DNA of 64,000 nt, from the NCBI GenBank assembly GCA_049999725.1, contig JBNGIS010033853.1, positions 172,614-236,613 on the forward strand. The letters run 5' to 3'. The translations under genes were made by a program, and so were the position numbers. A model generated the notes under the pieces. That model saw only the letters and a list, made by a program, of their open reading frames with translations. It was not told where the DNA came from and searched no databases. The stretch is from Haplomitrium mnioides (lineage: Eukaryota; Marchantiophyta; Haplomitriopsida; Calobryales). Below, piece after piece: positions 1 through 11,028 of this stretch (positions are counted from its first letter, which is position 1; each line of letters opens with the position of its first letter).

Positions 1-1247
1 CGGAACCCCCTCATTGGTCCATGTTATCCGCGGCCCTTAACGGACTCCCTGCGCTTGCCGAGTAAGAACTTGTGCCGGTTGTCGCTGTTTCGTCCTTCCC
101 TCGAGATAAGAACCGTGCGTGCGCCTGAGGCTTCCTTTTGCTATCTTCTCCACAAGCTCGATATAGGAACCGCAAGGCCCTTCGTCCCTCTGTCAAACTT
201 TCAGATGTTGCGGTTGGACTCGTCGAACTTTCGCCCTTGGTCATGCCAAAGCTGCGTTAAATCACCCTTTCAGCGCCTGTAGACTCCTCCGTCGGTCGGA
301 CCTGCGTTAAATCCCCTTTCCGGCTCAGGCTTCTCCTCGTTGGTCGGTTTGGTGATGGATCACCCTTTTCGCTTCCTCGGAACTCCCCTTCTCGGATCTC
401 CGATAGATCACCCTTCCGGCACCCTTCTGCTCTCCTTCGGCCAGACCCTCGATATGTCGCTGCTTTGGGCCCTCTTCCTTGGCTCCCCTGTTGGATTCCT
501 CGCGGATCCCTCTTAACCAGGCTCTCCACGTCGTAAGATGCTTCGGAACCCTGATAAGCGGGCTCCCCACTTAGGGAGGCGCCTGTCCGCAGATTTGCGG
601 GCTTCCTGGTGCCGCCACGTCGTCCGTAGAATCCTGCGAAGTGCTCCAGAGATGCCACGTTTCCGTGGGCCTTCCGGGGACTCCACCTTTCCGCCCGGAT
701 TTGCCGACTCAAATGGAAGGAATCGATCAGACCTTGCAGGGCGCGCTCCTGCTTGCGGGATCGAGGCGTCCCTCTTCCCTGGCCTTGCTCACCCTCGTGA
801 CGATCTTACCTTCTCATTTCTCTCCTTGAACCTTGCTTCCCGATTTGTGGCCGCTGTAGGACCCCCGCGATCTGCCTTTCTTCGGAGTGCCTTCGGGTTT
901 CGTCGTTGTGGATCCGTTCCTCTCCCTCCTGCGATTGCTTCGCCATAGGTGGCTGCTCTCTTCCTTCTCTCCAGGCTCCGATCCCCACACCCTCTTGAGG
1001 CCCACAGATTCTCGTTGGCCTGCTTTGAATTTTGGAAGGTGCCCCCTCCTCTGGCTGGCGACCCTGGTTCCTTCCTCCTCTCTTCCGCCATGATCCTGTT
1101 TCCCTCCCAGGACTCATGCGCCCTGCTCTTAGTAGCTGTTTGAGGGTACTTCGTGGCTCTTGAGAGGCCCTCACACTTTCCAAGGCTTATTGTGTCGCTG
1201 ATGCTTATGATTTCTTGCATTTTGCTTGAGTGCTCCAAAGCACCGGT
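1..1247 (-). mobile_element. Family-1 LTR fragment, inverted
   Basis: GC-rich sequence with no credible gene. It contains degenerate units with CCACGT-type cores and pyrimidine-rich text that match, in the same minus orientation, the LTR of the minus-strand element at 53971-57512 (compare 600-1240 with about 56300-57340). It is therefore an LTR piece lying opposite to the gag that follows. The left end is outside the window. The fragment stops at a TGACAAAG octamer (1248-1255), where plus-strand gag begins. Long open frames in both strands here are by-products of high GC content and repeats. Confidence 0.7.
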
Positions 1248-1250
1248 TGA

Positions 1251-2400
1251 CAAAGACCGAGCATCCCAAAAGAAGAAAAAGAGAAAAGATCAAAAAAGAA
1301 AGAAGTAGGCAAAGGAGCAAGGAGTGCATCACCAGAAAGGGGCCAAGAAAGGGAAATCCAAGAGGGGTCAACCCAAACCCGAACCAAGCAAAAAATTGGA
1401 AGGACGGGGGGTGGGGGGGAAGGATCGCATTGATGAGTTCAGTGCGAAGATGGAGGCGATGAATATTCTCCTAGCGGGGATCAAACCAAAAGGTGGTTCG
1501 CTCCCAACCTGACAAGTCAGAGTGTGGTGTATCAGATGCAATAAGCATGCCCATTCTCCTTAGGAATGCCCAGTAGAGAACAATGCCATACATTACGTGC
1601 AAGAAGAGGCACCAAACTTCATAAGGGAGGAAGTAGATTACGTGCTAGAAGAAGCCCCTCAGATAGTATACCAGATCAGCGGGGGACCTCGCACAATGCT
1701 TGGCAGGCCTGTAGGAGTGAGTGGAGGGCAAGGCAATGAGTGGGCTGCAAATAGACCACCCCATACAACCATCATGGTTTAGGTATGTTGGAATTGAGGC
1801 CAGCTGGGGCACATTTCCTCCAATTTTCTTGAGCCCCGCAAGAGCGGTTATGGCCAACCACCAACATTGTGTTTCCAATGCAAAAAAGAGGGGCATGTGA
1901 CAGTCAATTGCCCTCTCAACCGAAGGCATGATGTAGCCCCTAGTGCATGTGGGCAAAAACCTTCCTCCACTTGCAGTAGTCAATCTAATAGCCTTGGAGA
2001 GGGAAGAGACGACCCGCCAAGAAAAGGAGGAAGAAGCCGAGTTGCCCGAATGGGAGATCCCAACCCCTAAAGATTGCTACTAGGTGGTAACTCGAGTAGG
2101 AGCCAAGTCCAAGAAGAAGAGCTAGCAGAAGAGTGAGCGGAAGGGTAAGAAAGGGACATTGTGGAGCGATTCAGATTACCAACGAGACAATCCGAAGTGG
2201 TTTTATCCCAAACAACAAAACCATGTGAGGAAGCAGCTGGAGGCACTGGAGGTGTTGGAAGAAGAGAAGGCAACGATCGAGACTCTAAAGGAGGTCCGAA
2301 AACAACAAGGAGAGCCTAAGACGTAGGGGCAAAGATCACAGCCCCAGAAGAAGAAGTAAAGCCAGTCTTCTACATCATCCAAGCGGACATGAGAGATTGC
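1251..2400 (+). pseudogene. gag: Element A gag remnant (nucleocapsid part)
   Basis: Remnant of a Ty3/gypsy Gag polyprotein, which would package the element RNA in cytoplasmic particles. The capsid half is missing at the inverted junction. What remains begins in the Lys/Arg-rich stretch (about 1251-1400), passes a conserved AKMEAMNILLAGIKP segment (about 1445-1490), and reaches two nucleocapsid knuckles at about 1790-1915. The first knuckle reads C-W-N then a stop where the second Cys should be; the second, CFQCKKEGHVTVNC, is an intact CX2CX4HX4C. Several frames are needed to follow it, with a TAG at 2081 where relatives encode an amino acid before VVTR. It matches the gag of the elements at 17230-19050 and 60640-62550. 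Confidence 0.85.
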
Positions 2401-2955
2401 CCAATCACGGTCACAGTGGGCCAACTTATCAAGGATAGCCCCTTGTACAAATGGCGCCTATGGGAATTGCTAATTGGAGACAAGAGGAGGAGGAGGCTAC
2501 CCTGAGTAGGAGCCCAAACGGACCTGCAATTGGTGTGCAAGGATTAGGGAGCTCCAAAAATTGACATTTAGATAGCGGGGTGCACGTTGTCACTAGTGCC
2601 CGTAGATGGAGGGGCAGGGGTCAACATCATGGTGGAGGAGACCGCCTACAAATTGGGATTCAAAGAACTCCAACCCACTACTAAGATCATGAGGTTGGTG
2701 GATGGTTCCCGAGTGAAACCATTAGGCTCCCTACTCTGAGTGCCTACTTTCATTGGAGGCAAGGAAATCAAATTGAACTACCTTGTCATGCATCTAGCTA
2801 GAGCCTCTCTATACCTAGTGCTAACTGGAAGACCATGGCTGTATGGAGCCCGAGTTCTACACAATTGGGGGAATTCGACCATGGTGTTTGGTCCTAAAAA
2901 AATAGTGGTTCACTATGGACCAGTGCCACACCTGGTAAAGACACATGTGGAAGAA
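2401..2955 (+). pseudogene. pol: Element A retropepsin-like protease remnant
   Basis: Aspartic protease domain that would mature Gag-Pol. The active-site loop reads VDGGAG with the Asp codon at about 2603-2605, followed by VNIMVEE, a VDGSRVKPLGSLL strand, and the ILG-like segment LTGRPWLYGARVLHNWG (about 2820-2870). This matches the protease of relatives at 19250 and 60500. The domain is broken by TAG at 2569-2571 and TGA at 2737-2739. The TGA sits where element E has Arg. From 2737 onward one reading frame continues into the reverse transcriptase, so protease and RT were one polyprotein. Confidence 0.8.
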
Positions 2956-3861
2956 TAATATGATCATAGTGAGTGGTCTGAAGGGGAGGAGGAATTGGAG
3001 TACCACTACTGGGTCCAAATGGACAGTAAAGCCATGGAGGAGGATTTGTCCAGAGGAGAAGTGGTGTCTGTTAGCTAGATAGAGCTGGTAGAGTGCACAA
3101 AGACAGAGCACAGTCTGAAGATGTCCATGGAATATCTTGCAGCGGATGAGGGCACTAAGGCCGAAAGAAAAGAGAGGTCCGAAATGTCTCATCGGATGCA
3201 AGAGGAAGAACTAGAAAAGTCTAAAGAGTCTTTCTGGGCGGAAGGGGGGTTTCAATTGGTGACTCTAATGTAGGAAAGTGGTGCACAATGGAGGAACGAG
3301 GTGGGGGCTATGCGGGAGTCGCAACACAAACATCTGGTTGTCTAGAAGAGACGGAAGTTCCACATCAGCTCTGATTTACTTGAAGCATTGGAGCAAGCAA
3401 TCACTCATCTCCTTACCAATTTCAACGATGCCTTCGCTTGGAGTCATGTAGATTTGAAGGGAGTCCCTAGGGAATTGGAGGAACACATAATTTACTTGGA
3501 ACTCGCGAAAATCCTAGTAAAGCAACGCTAGTACCGGATGAACCCCCGATTCTCCCTGCTGGTGAAGGAGGAGATCGATAAATTGTTGGAGGCCGATTTC
3601 ATTTACCTAGTTTTGAATAGTGAATGGGTGTCTCCGTTGGTGGTGGTGCCCAAGAAGGTCTACCAGCATGGAGAACGGAAAATCAGAGTGTGCCAAGATT
3701 TACAAGAGCTAAATGAGGCCACAGAAAAGGAGCACTACCCATTGCCATTCATAGATGGGGTGCTGGATTTGGTGGCAGGTGAAGAAATCTCCAGCTTCCT
3801 TGATGAATATTCAGGATACAATGAGATTTGGATCTGGGAGGAGGATCAATTGAAGACTGCT
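2956..3861 (+). pseudogene. pol: Element A reverse transcriptase, N-terminal part
   Basis: Linker plus the fingers of a Ty3/gypsy reverse transcriptase. Recognisable blocks are NDAFAWSHVDLKGVPREL (about 3425-3475), NPRFSLLVKEEIDKLLEADF, WVSPLVVVPKK, IRVCQDLQELNEAT and LDEYSGYNEIWIWEEDQLKTA, which ends at 3861. All share one frame, broken by TAA at 2956 and TAG at 3076, 3271, 3343 and 3529. The four TAGs lie where the relative at 57500-62700 has Gln. RT is cut at 3861, before the FGLCNA motif, by an inserted LTR; the rest resumes at 11029 with about 16 residues missing. Confidence 0.9.
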
Positions 3862-5311
3862 CAGCATGATAATCCAACTTCTAAGTTGAAGGTAATGTCA
3901 GACAACGTCTATGAAGAAAAGTCAACTTTAGACTAATCAGTCTGAGGAATCCTTCAGACCGGGTCCACAGTCAACTTCGAAACTCGGGTCAGCGCGACGG
4001 TCCAACTTCTAGTTTGAAGATGGCGTTAGATGACGGATGTGGAGGAAATTCAACTTTGAAACCAGTTCCAAGTCAACTTCAGATCTAGGTTAGCGCGAGG
4101 GTCTAACTTTAGGGTTAAAGACGACGTTGGGCGATGGCCCGCGAAGTTCTTCAGGCTCGGTTCCGTGGGATTCTTTGAACTCGGTTCCGCAATATTCTTT
4201 GAACTAGGTTTTGCGAGATTCTTCAGACTCAATTCCATGAGAATCTTCACACTCGGTTCCACAAGATTCTTTGGACTTATCTATCTGAGGAAAACTTCAG
4301 ACCAGGCTCCGGGAGCTTCAGAGCTGACCGTTAAACTTGGATCATTCCGCAAATAGTCGGGACAAGTGTCTGTCGTAGCACAGCAATGGCACTCCAGCCC
4401 CGAAAAGAACTACCCGTGATCGAACCATGCAAGATCTATTTAGAAATCTGCTCTTAATTCAATTTTATCGACTTTCCAGATTCTTTAAAGAGTTCTGAAA
4501 CTGCACTCTATCAGTTCAGAGATGGACCTCTCTCCACTCTAGGACTCACAACCTTTCTTCACAAAACCAAACACATAAACTATTACTACTACTTACTATA
4601 ATAGAACAAAAATGAAGAATTACTCAAACTGTATGACTGACAGTTCTAAGATTCGAAAGCTATTGTACAACCTGATTTTAAACTGGAGCTGAATCAGAGA
4701 AATTTCCAAGCAACCAGTTACCCAACTTGCTTGAAACTCTCAAACCAACACTCGAGTGCCTACCTTCATTACAACATCTCACTTCCCTCAAACTAGATAC
4801 TCAAGTCACTCCAACCCAATATATCCTAGAGCTTGATGTTCAGAACTCAGCTATGGAACGACCCTCCTAATTTCACATCCAACTGTTGTTTCTCTCCTTG
4901 CTCTACTGCAATCCACCAACCAGCATCCACTGACTGATTGACCACAGTAGGTTCTCTCCTTAATAATTAAACAATCTAACATACCTACAAAAATCTTGAG
5001 TAGAACAGAACTCAAATCGGAGTTACTACCACCAAACATCCCACAGCTCACAATCTAGAACCCTAAACTCAGACCCACCAGCAAAAGACACTCAAGCAAC
5101 TCCTGACATGCTCTCTCCTAATGCAACTTGACTAATTTCTTCAACTAAAACTTGTAGAACACTTACCACTAGGACCTGATCTCAATTCATTATTCCACAC
5201 ACACTCTGCTCCTTCTAATTTCTGCAATTTTTGCAAGAGGAGGGGAAAAACCTCACAAACAAACAACAATGGATCTTGATTTCTCGAAGCACAAAAATTT
5301 TACAATGAGAC

Positions 5312-5744
5312 TGTTATAGTACAAGCATAAGGTTGTGATATTTATAAGAAAATAAATAGGAGTGAAAGAAGTGGTAGTGAGTTACTTTTACGGTAACATT
5401 AGATTACTTGACTTTGAAGTCACTTTTGGTGAAGATTCACTTTTAGGTTACTTGCATTTGAAGTAACTTTTGGTATAGAGTCACCTTTAGGGCTCAAATA
5501 AGAAGTGACTTCTAAGTGAAGTAAGAGGGATGACACCCTCTTCTCTTGTATAAATAGAAGGGCTTCTTAACCCCACTCCTCATTCTGGAGTTCCTCTCAA
5601 ATCACTTGGGTTCTTTGGTTGCTTGGCTTTTGCTTGCACTCTTGGTCTTAGCATAGACCTTGAGTTGTTTTTAGTTGAAGAACTCTATTAGAGTTCACCA
5701 TGAGTTCTTACCCATTTGGATTTGGTTTATGAGATTCTTTTACA
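5312..5744 (+). repeat. Element B 5' LTR
   Basis: The 433-bp LTR begins TGTTATAGTAC and ends TTTTACA, directly before a primer-binding site. It carries a TATA box at 5549-5556 and would drive transcription of element B from about 25-30 bp downstream. No second copy exists in the window because the 3' end of the element is deleted, so the left boundary is set from the TG dinucleotide and the change from family-2 LTR sequence. Confidence 0.75.
5549..5556 (+). promoter_or_regulatory. TATA box in the element B LTR
   Basis: TATAAATA lies 237 bp into the 433-bp LTR, a usual place for the U3 core promoter of a plant LTR retrotransposon. Transcription would start near 5580. Inference from position and sequence only. 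Confidence 0.65.
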
Positions 5745-5745
5745 T

Positions 5746-5757
5746 TGGTATCAAAGC
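5746..5757 (+). other. Primer-binding site of element B (initiator-Met tRNA)
   Basis: TGGTATCAAAGC lies one base after the LTR end. It matches the plant consensus TGGTATCAGAGC, complementary to the 3' end of initiator methionine tRNA, with one mismatch. This fixes the LTR boundary and the orientation. Confidence 0.9.
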
Positions 5758-5783
5758 TACGGTTCGTTCTTGGTATGAGCTAC

Positions 5784-6752
5784 ATGGAGAATCAAGAGGA
5801 GGTGATTCAAGCAATGGAACAACGACTTGAACATCTTTCACGCCTTTTGGATGTGGGAATGAAAGGAGCAATGTTTCAAGAAGAAGAGAGTTATGGGCGA
5901 TTTCCAACGCCAAAAGCATATGATGAAAAGGTGACTTCTGGTGCTTGTGAGAACTTTATTTTTGATTGTGAACAATATTTTGAAGCTACAAACATTAGAG
6001 AGGATAATCGGCGAATTCTCTTTGCGGCAAGACAATTAGAAGGAGTTGCAAAGACTTGGTGGAGATATCAAATAGAACAAGCACAATGTGGATTTGTTGC
6101 TCCTATTGTTTCTTGGCATGAGTTCAAAAAAGGAGTGATTTCAAGATTTAGAGTTGTAAATCCTTCAAAAGTAGCAAGAGATCGATTGGCCGAATTGAAG
6201 CAACTTGGTACAGCGAGAAGTTATATGACACACTTTCAAGATGCAATTATGCAAATTCCTAATATAAGAGACGAAGAAGTATTAGACCGCTTTGTTCGGG
6301 GATTGAAGCCTCACACGAGAATAGAAGTTACTATGAGAGAGCCTATTCAATTAGAAGAAGCAATACGTATGGCGGAGCGGCATGACTCATTACTCACGGC
6401 TATAGAAGTTAGATTTCATCATCAACCATTCGAACAACGTTCTCAAAACCTTGCAAGCTCTAATGGAATTAAAATGCTGACAATAATTCGAGGTACCTTG
6501 TTTCACCTTGATGGTATGATTGAGGAGCACTCTTGTAGAATGTTGGTCTATAGTGGGAGTTCTGAAAATTTTATGTCACTACATTTTGCTAAGATAATCA
6601 AAGCAAAATATAGGCCTATCAAGGGAGGTGTTGTGACTATGGCTAATGGCCAAAAGCATGATGTGTTTTGCTGTCAAAAGCCATTCCTTCTAAGGATTGG
6701 AAAAGAGTATATGGAATCTATACAATTTGTATATTGCACCTGTACAATATGA
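5784..6752 (+). pseudogene. gag: Element B Gag with fused protease remnant
   Basis: Open frame of 322 codons from ATG 5784, chosen because MENQEEVIQAMEQRLEHL is a typical coiled Gag start; the open frame itself extends 13 codons further upstream. The capsid (retrotransposon gag) domain spans roughly residues 50-200, with the marks LEGVAKTWWRYQ, WHEFKKGVISRF and VLDRFVRGLKP. The CCHC knuckle expected next is missing. The frame runs into a retropepsin-like block, LVYSGSSENFMS, where the catalytic Asp of D-S-G is replaced by Tyr. This points to an internal deletion fusing capsid to an inactive protease. The remaining protease strand DIILVLPWIEEKSTQFDW continues in another frame (6740-6800). Confidence 0.9.
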
Positions 6753-6992
6753 CATCATTTTAGTATTGCCTTGGATTGAAGAAAAATCCACTCAATTTGA
6801 TTGGGGAAAACGACAAATTCAAGTTACCTTACAAGGTAAAAAATTTCTTTTGGGATCTTCGACACCATTGGTCAAGAATCCTAAATCAGTTCAGAAAGTT
6901 GATTAAGTGGCACAAGAGTTGCCTATCTTTGCTATTTGGGTTAAGCCTCTCATGGACTTGAGTAAGGAGGGGGAAAAGGTGCACATGTCGTA

Positions 6993-8290
6993 ATGATAGA
7001 TGATATTTTGAAAGAGTTTGCGGATGTGTTTGCGGAGGATTTGCCAAAGGGGTTCCTACACGATCGAGAAATGTCTTTTCTAATTGAGTTTATACTGGGA
7101 AGCACTCTTTATAACCGACCTACATATCGGCTATCACCACAAGAATTAGAGGAGCTTTGAAAGACATTGACGGATCTTCTTGAGAAGGATTTCATTCAAC
7201 ACACTACTTCTCCTTGGGGAGCTCCGGTATTCTTTGTACCAAAGAAAGATGGTGGATTTTGTATTTGTATAGATTATTGAGGATTGAACAATCAAACGAT
7301 GAAGAATGCTTATCCTCTACCTCGTATTGATGATTTGTTGGATCAATTGAGTGGTGCACGATTCTTTTCTAAGTTAGATCTTCGAAGTGGCTATTGGCAA
7401 ATTCCAATCAAGCCAAATAATGTACCAAAGATAGCTTTTCCCACAAGGTATAGGCATTTTGAATGGAAAGTTCTTACATTTGGTCCTACTAATGCTCTGA
7501 CGATATTTATGGATCAAATGCATTGAGTTTTTGATGGGTTATTGGATAAGTCAGTGTTGGTATTTTTGGATGATATCCTTATCTTTAGTAAATGTGCAAT
7601 TAAGCATCGTGCTCATCTCAAAGAGGTACTACAATGACTATGCAATTGGAAGTTTTATTGCAAGAAGTCTAAACGTGAGTTTTGGAAGCAAGAGGTGACT
7701 TATCTAGGGCATAAAGTATTTGCGGATGACATCAAGATGGAGGAAGAGAAAATCAAGTCTATTGCAGAGTGGCCAACACCAAATGATGCAAAGGATGTTT
7801 GAGCTTTTAATGGATTAGCAAGCTTTTATCGAAGATTCATTCATTACTATGCTCATATTGCTACACCGCTTACGGATTTACTAGGGAAGGATGCAAAGTT
7901 CAAATGGACGACCAAGGAGCAAGTGGCATTCCAACAACTCAAGGATGTGGTGACATCTCATTCAGTTCTACAACCATATAATCCAAAGAGGCGTTGCATA
8001 GTTGATTTTGATGCCTATAGTTTTGCTATTGGAGCGGTTTTACAACAAGAGTTTGAAGATGGACTTCATCAAATTGCATTCATGTCACGCCGATTGAATG
8101 CAGTGGAGAGAAATTATTCTGCAAAAGATTGAGAGCAATTAGCAATGGTTTATGCTACCAAAGTGTGGAGACACTATCTTTTGGGAAAACCTGTACTTAT
8201 GCGTACACAATACAAGCCATTGCTTCAAGAAATTCACTTGGAAAATATGACAAGTCGTCATCATCGGTGGGAAGATCATCCTACCTAAGA
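6993..8290 (+). pseudogene. pol: Element B reverse transcriptase-RNase H
   Basis: One continuous frame from about 6993 to 8290 with no frameshift but six stops, all TGA (7158, 7278, 7524, 7635, 7800, 8130). Order: EFADVFAEDLPKG linker; RT with [43 protein letters not shown] and catalytic FLDD at 7563-7574; connection LASFYRRFIHYYAHIATPLT; RNase H beginning VDFDAYSFAIGAVLQQ and reaching WRHYLLGKPV. The enzyme would copy the RNA into cDNA and degrade the RNA strand. The chain breaks off in RNase H and no integrase follows. Each stop falls on a position usually Arg in these families, consistent with CGA to TGA changes. Confidence 0.93.
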
Positions 8291-11028
8291 AAAAAATCGA
8301 AACCCCCTTAACTGGAATTCCCCACATAGGAAGGCGACTTTCCGAAGCCTTCTTCGGACTACGAACTCCCTTCGGAACTTCCTTCTGCTCACTTCCAATT
8401 CTTACTTATCCCTTTAAAATTTTCAATTCCTTCCAATTACAGCAGAAATTCCGTCGGTCGATCACTCCCTCATAGCCAATCAATCCTCGCTCAACGTTTT
8501 CCACAACATTTCCTCATATCGGGCTCTCACGCACGACCATTCTTCCTTTCAATCCGTTAAGCTCTTCTCCATTTCAATTCCCTTTCTTCAATTTCTGCAG
8601 CACCAAGGTTTGATCAATTCTCCCCAGCACAACATTCACTCGATTCCTTTCGAATCAATTCCCTCATTTGAATCAGTTGCAGACCAATCGTTCAATTGGA
8701 GTAACAATTTCCATTCTTTGATTTAGCCACATTTGATTCCGCAGGAAGGAAATCTTCACAACAGATCGATCAATCCTCCTTTCCCTTTATTCTTCAATTC
8801 CAATTTCTTCAATTTCAAATCCTTCATTCAAATCAAGTCGCGCTTCATTCTTCATCATTTACCAAGCCTCTTCCAAGTCAATTTTGCAATAGGGAGGCCT
8901 TCACAACATCTCTTTTCAAATTAATCAAAGCCATCACTGAATTCACGGAGCTTGCAGAGATCGGATTGCAGCATTCCTCTTGATTTTTCCATTCGTATAC
9001 AGATCCCATCATCATTCGAATCATTCACATTTTATTGACGCAACTGCAATTCAACACAGCCTTACATAGAAGAAAATCTTTCCTTCAATTCAATCTCCTC
9101 AATCAGACAAATCACAGGGAACGAATCTTCTTGCAGATCGATCCTCCCTTCAAAGATCGATCTCCACTTCTCTTCCTTATCTTTGGATTACCATTTTACT
9201 CCAAACACTCGTTGCTCTCGCTCACAAACACTTCGTAATAGGTGGCCTTCCCCAGTCACCTCCAGATATCCCATAAGTTTTTTGTCATAAGTCAAAAGCA
9301 CTATATAAGCATTTGACACTAGTTACCTTTTGAGAGGCTGCCCCACAGGGGTGTAAGGCCAGCACTTATTCTGCCCCTGGATGGACCTAGTTCAAGGCAC
9401 TGGCTTCTTTCCTTCGACACAATTCAACAAGCTCTTGGGCAAGCTATCCACCACCACATATAGCATATAGAAATAGATTGATAGGGGCTAGCTGGCCCTC
9501 AACAATTAGACTAGTTTTACTAAAAACGTTTTTTCCCTTCCACTAAAAAGGACATCACTTCTTCATCACTTAGCCCTCTCTTCTTGGCTAATGATATCCA
9601 GAATGTTCCTCTAATCATTACATCTTACAATTATACACTCATTAATTCAAAACTAGAAGCTTTACCATTTCCTTCTTACTCCACTGTGTTGAAAAGAACT
9701 TGTTCGAGCTACTTCTGATTCTCTGTCAGCAACTGTGCTCCCACAGTATCGCTGCGTCCAGAGCCCATGGCTAACGGGAAAAACAACCACTTCAAAGAGA
9801 AAAGAGCATGTAGGCAACAGGACGCGGGGTGTATAGATGGAGGTGCTGCGACTTTGTGTGGGTTGGTGTGTATGCAAACTAGAGACACGCAAGCGATCTC
9901 AAGACAAGAAGACTCAATGAGATAAGGAAGGAAGAATCCTAGTGAAGATTAACGTGAAGCCAGTGGACTCGTGGAAGGGACTAGCGAGGGTGGAGGTGGG
10001 CTGGAGGGGCGTCGAGAATCGCTGGGCGGGGAGCTCTAGAGGCTTAGCGATCCAAGTGAACTTATTCTTGCGGGTGGACCAGCATTAGAAGGTAGATTGG
10101 TACGTGAAGCTTAAGGGGATTCTGTCTGTCTTGAACTAGGGAGAGGCTACCAAGGGGAGATCTTGGGGTCATCTTAGCATCATCTGTGCAAGAGCATTAA
10201 TCCCATAAATGTTTGGAGTGCATTCTGGTTTCATCTCTCAAGTGGAGTGGCTGCGTTAGTGTTTGCATATCGTGGAGAAGATCCCTTTGAGGTTCAGGGT
10301 GGAGTTTGCGGCCAGTAGTCGAGAGGTTTGTCTTTCAGATGTGGAAATAAAAGAAATCCTCTCTCAAGCTTGAGGAAGTAAATTTAAGTCTTCTCGCGAG
10401 GGAAGTTGAAAAACTATCTGGAAGAGGTGTATTGGTGGAAGATTAAAGGATGGTTGAGATTGTGAGTTAATGAGAGAAGTCTACTGGAAGGGCCATGCTT
10501 GTGACATTAAGAGGCATACCATTTTGGCGGAGTGTAGGGTGTATGTGTATGTATCTATGTATGTGTGTATTAGCTAGATTTGATTTTTGTTTGTATTTTC
10601 TAAGAAGCACTTAGGACTAGGAGTATACTGGTAAATCGGTTTGTTCGGACCCTTGGAAAGCCATACGAAGGGGGAGTCATGCCTATTGACATTGTTCATG
10701 GGTATTTTGGATATTGTATTTTACTCCCATTTTGTATACAAGGTGTTTGAGTCCAGATTTGGACTCCTGAATTATACTACGGATTGCCTCAGAAGTACTT
10801 TGGTCCATGTATGTGTGTATTTCATCATTGATTGTGAATGAGCATGTTTGCAGTTGAAGTAATTGTTGACCAGTAGAAAGGCCTGTAAGGTGAAGAGGAA
10901 CTCTTTAAGACCTCAAAGAGATAACTTGTAATGAGGCCATCTCATAAAAGAACTAATCCCCTATGTGTCTGCCTTTGCCTTCCAAAGTAGCACCTTTGGA
11001 GGTTAAGGCTTGAAGGAGGGGCGTGACA

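Larger units (their letters stand above)
5312..8290 (+). mobile_element. Element B, chromovirus-like Ty3/gypsy, 3'-truncated
   Basis: Small LTR retrotransposon with 5' LTR (5312-5744), primer-binding site, gag-protease and RT-RNase H. Sequence similarity ends at about 8285-8290 in the RNase H tail; integrase and 3' LTR are absent and family-2 LTR sequence follows at once. Since the host LTR also lacks about 0.7 kb at this same point, one deletion probably removed the 3' part of B and adjacent LTR. AT-rich composition and an initiator-Met primer site separate it from its neighbours. The chromodomain that would confirm chromovirus status lies in the missing part. Confidence 0.85.
4371..9745 (-). 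mobile_element. Family-2 solo LTR, itself interrupted by element B
   Basis: Minus-strand copy of the about 3 kb LTR found at 23206-26279 and 31025-33939. Reading the plus strand, it opens TGTCGTAGCACAGCA at 4371 (reverse complement of the LTR end) and closes GTGCTCCCACA at 9745 (reverse complement of the LTR start). The flanks are GTGTC (4366-4370) and GTATC (9746-9750), a target-site duplication with one mismatch. The uninterrupted target can be seen at about 46640-46660, AGGTGTCACCACGTCTGGA. Blocks 4371-5311 and 8291-9745 are LTR; the centre, equal to roughly 24.56-25.33 kb of the sister LTR, is missing at the right edge of element B. Confidence 0.85.
3862..11028 (+). mobile_element. Truncated family-1 LTR splitting the A reverse transcriptase
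   Basis: Family-1 LTR sequence in two blocks, 3862-4370 and 9746-11028, separated by a later insertion. The first block has short units of the kind GGTTCCGCGAGATTCTTC, as in the LTR at 46430-46600. The second has the conserved 3' half with the TCTAGAGGCTC segment and ends AAGGAGGGGCGTGACA at 11028, the family terminus. The expected TG start and first kilobase or more are absent, and about 48 bp of target RT are missing at the junction, so a deletion probably removed both. It is either a 5'-truncated solo LTR or the remains of a longer element. Confidence 0.8.
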
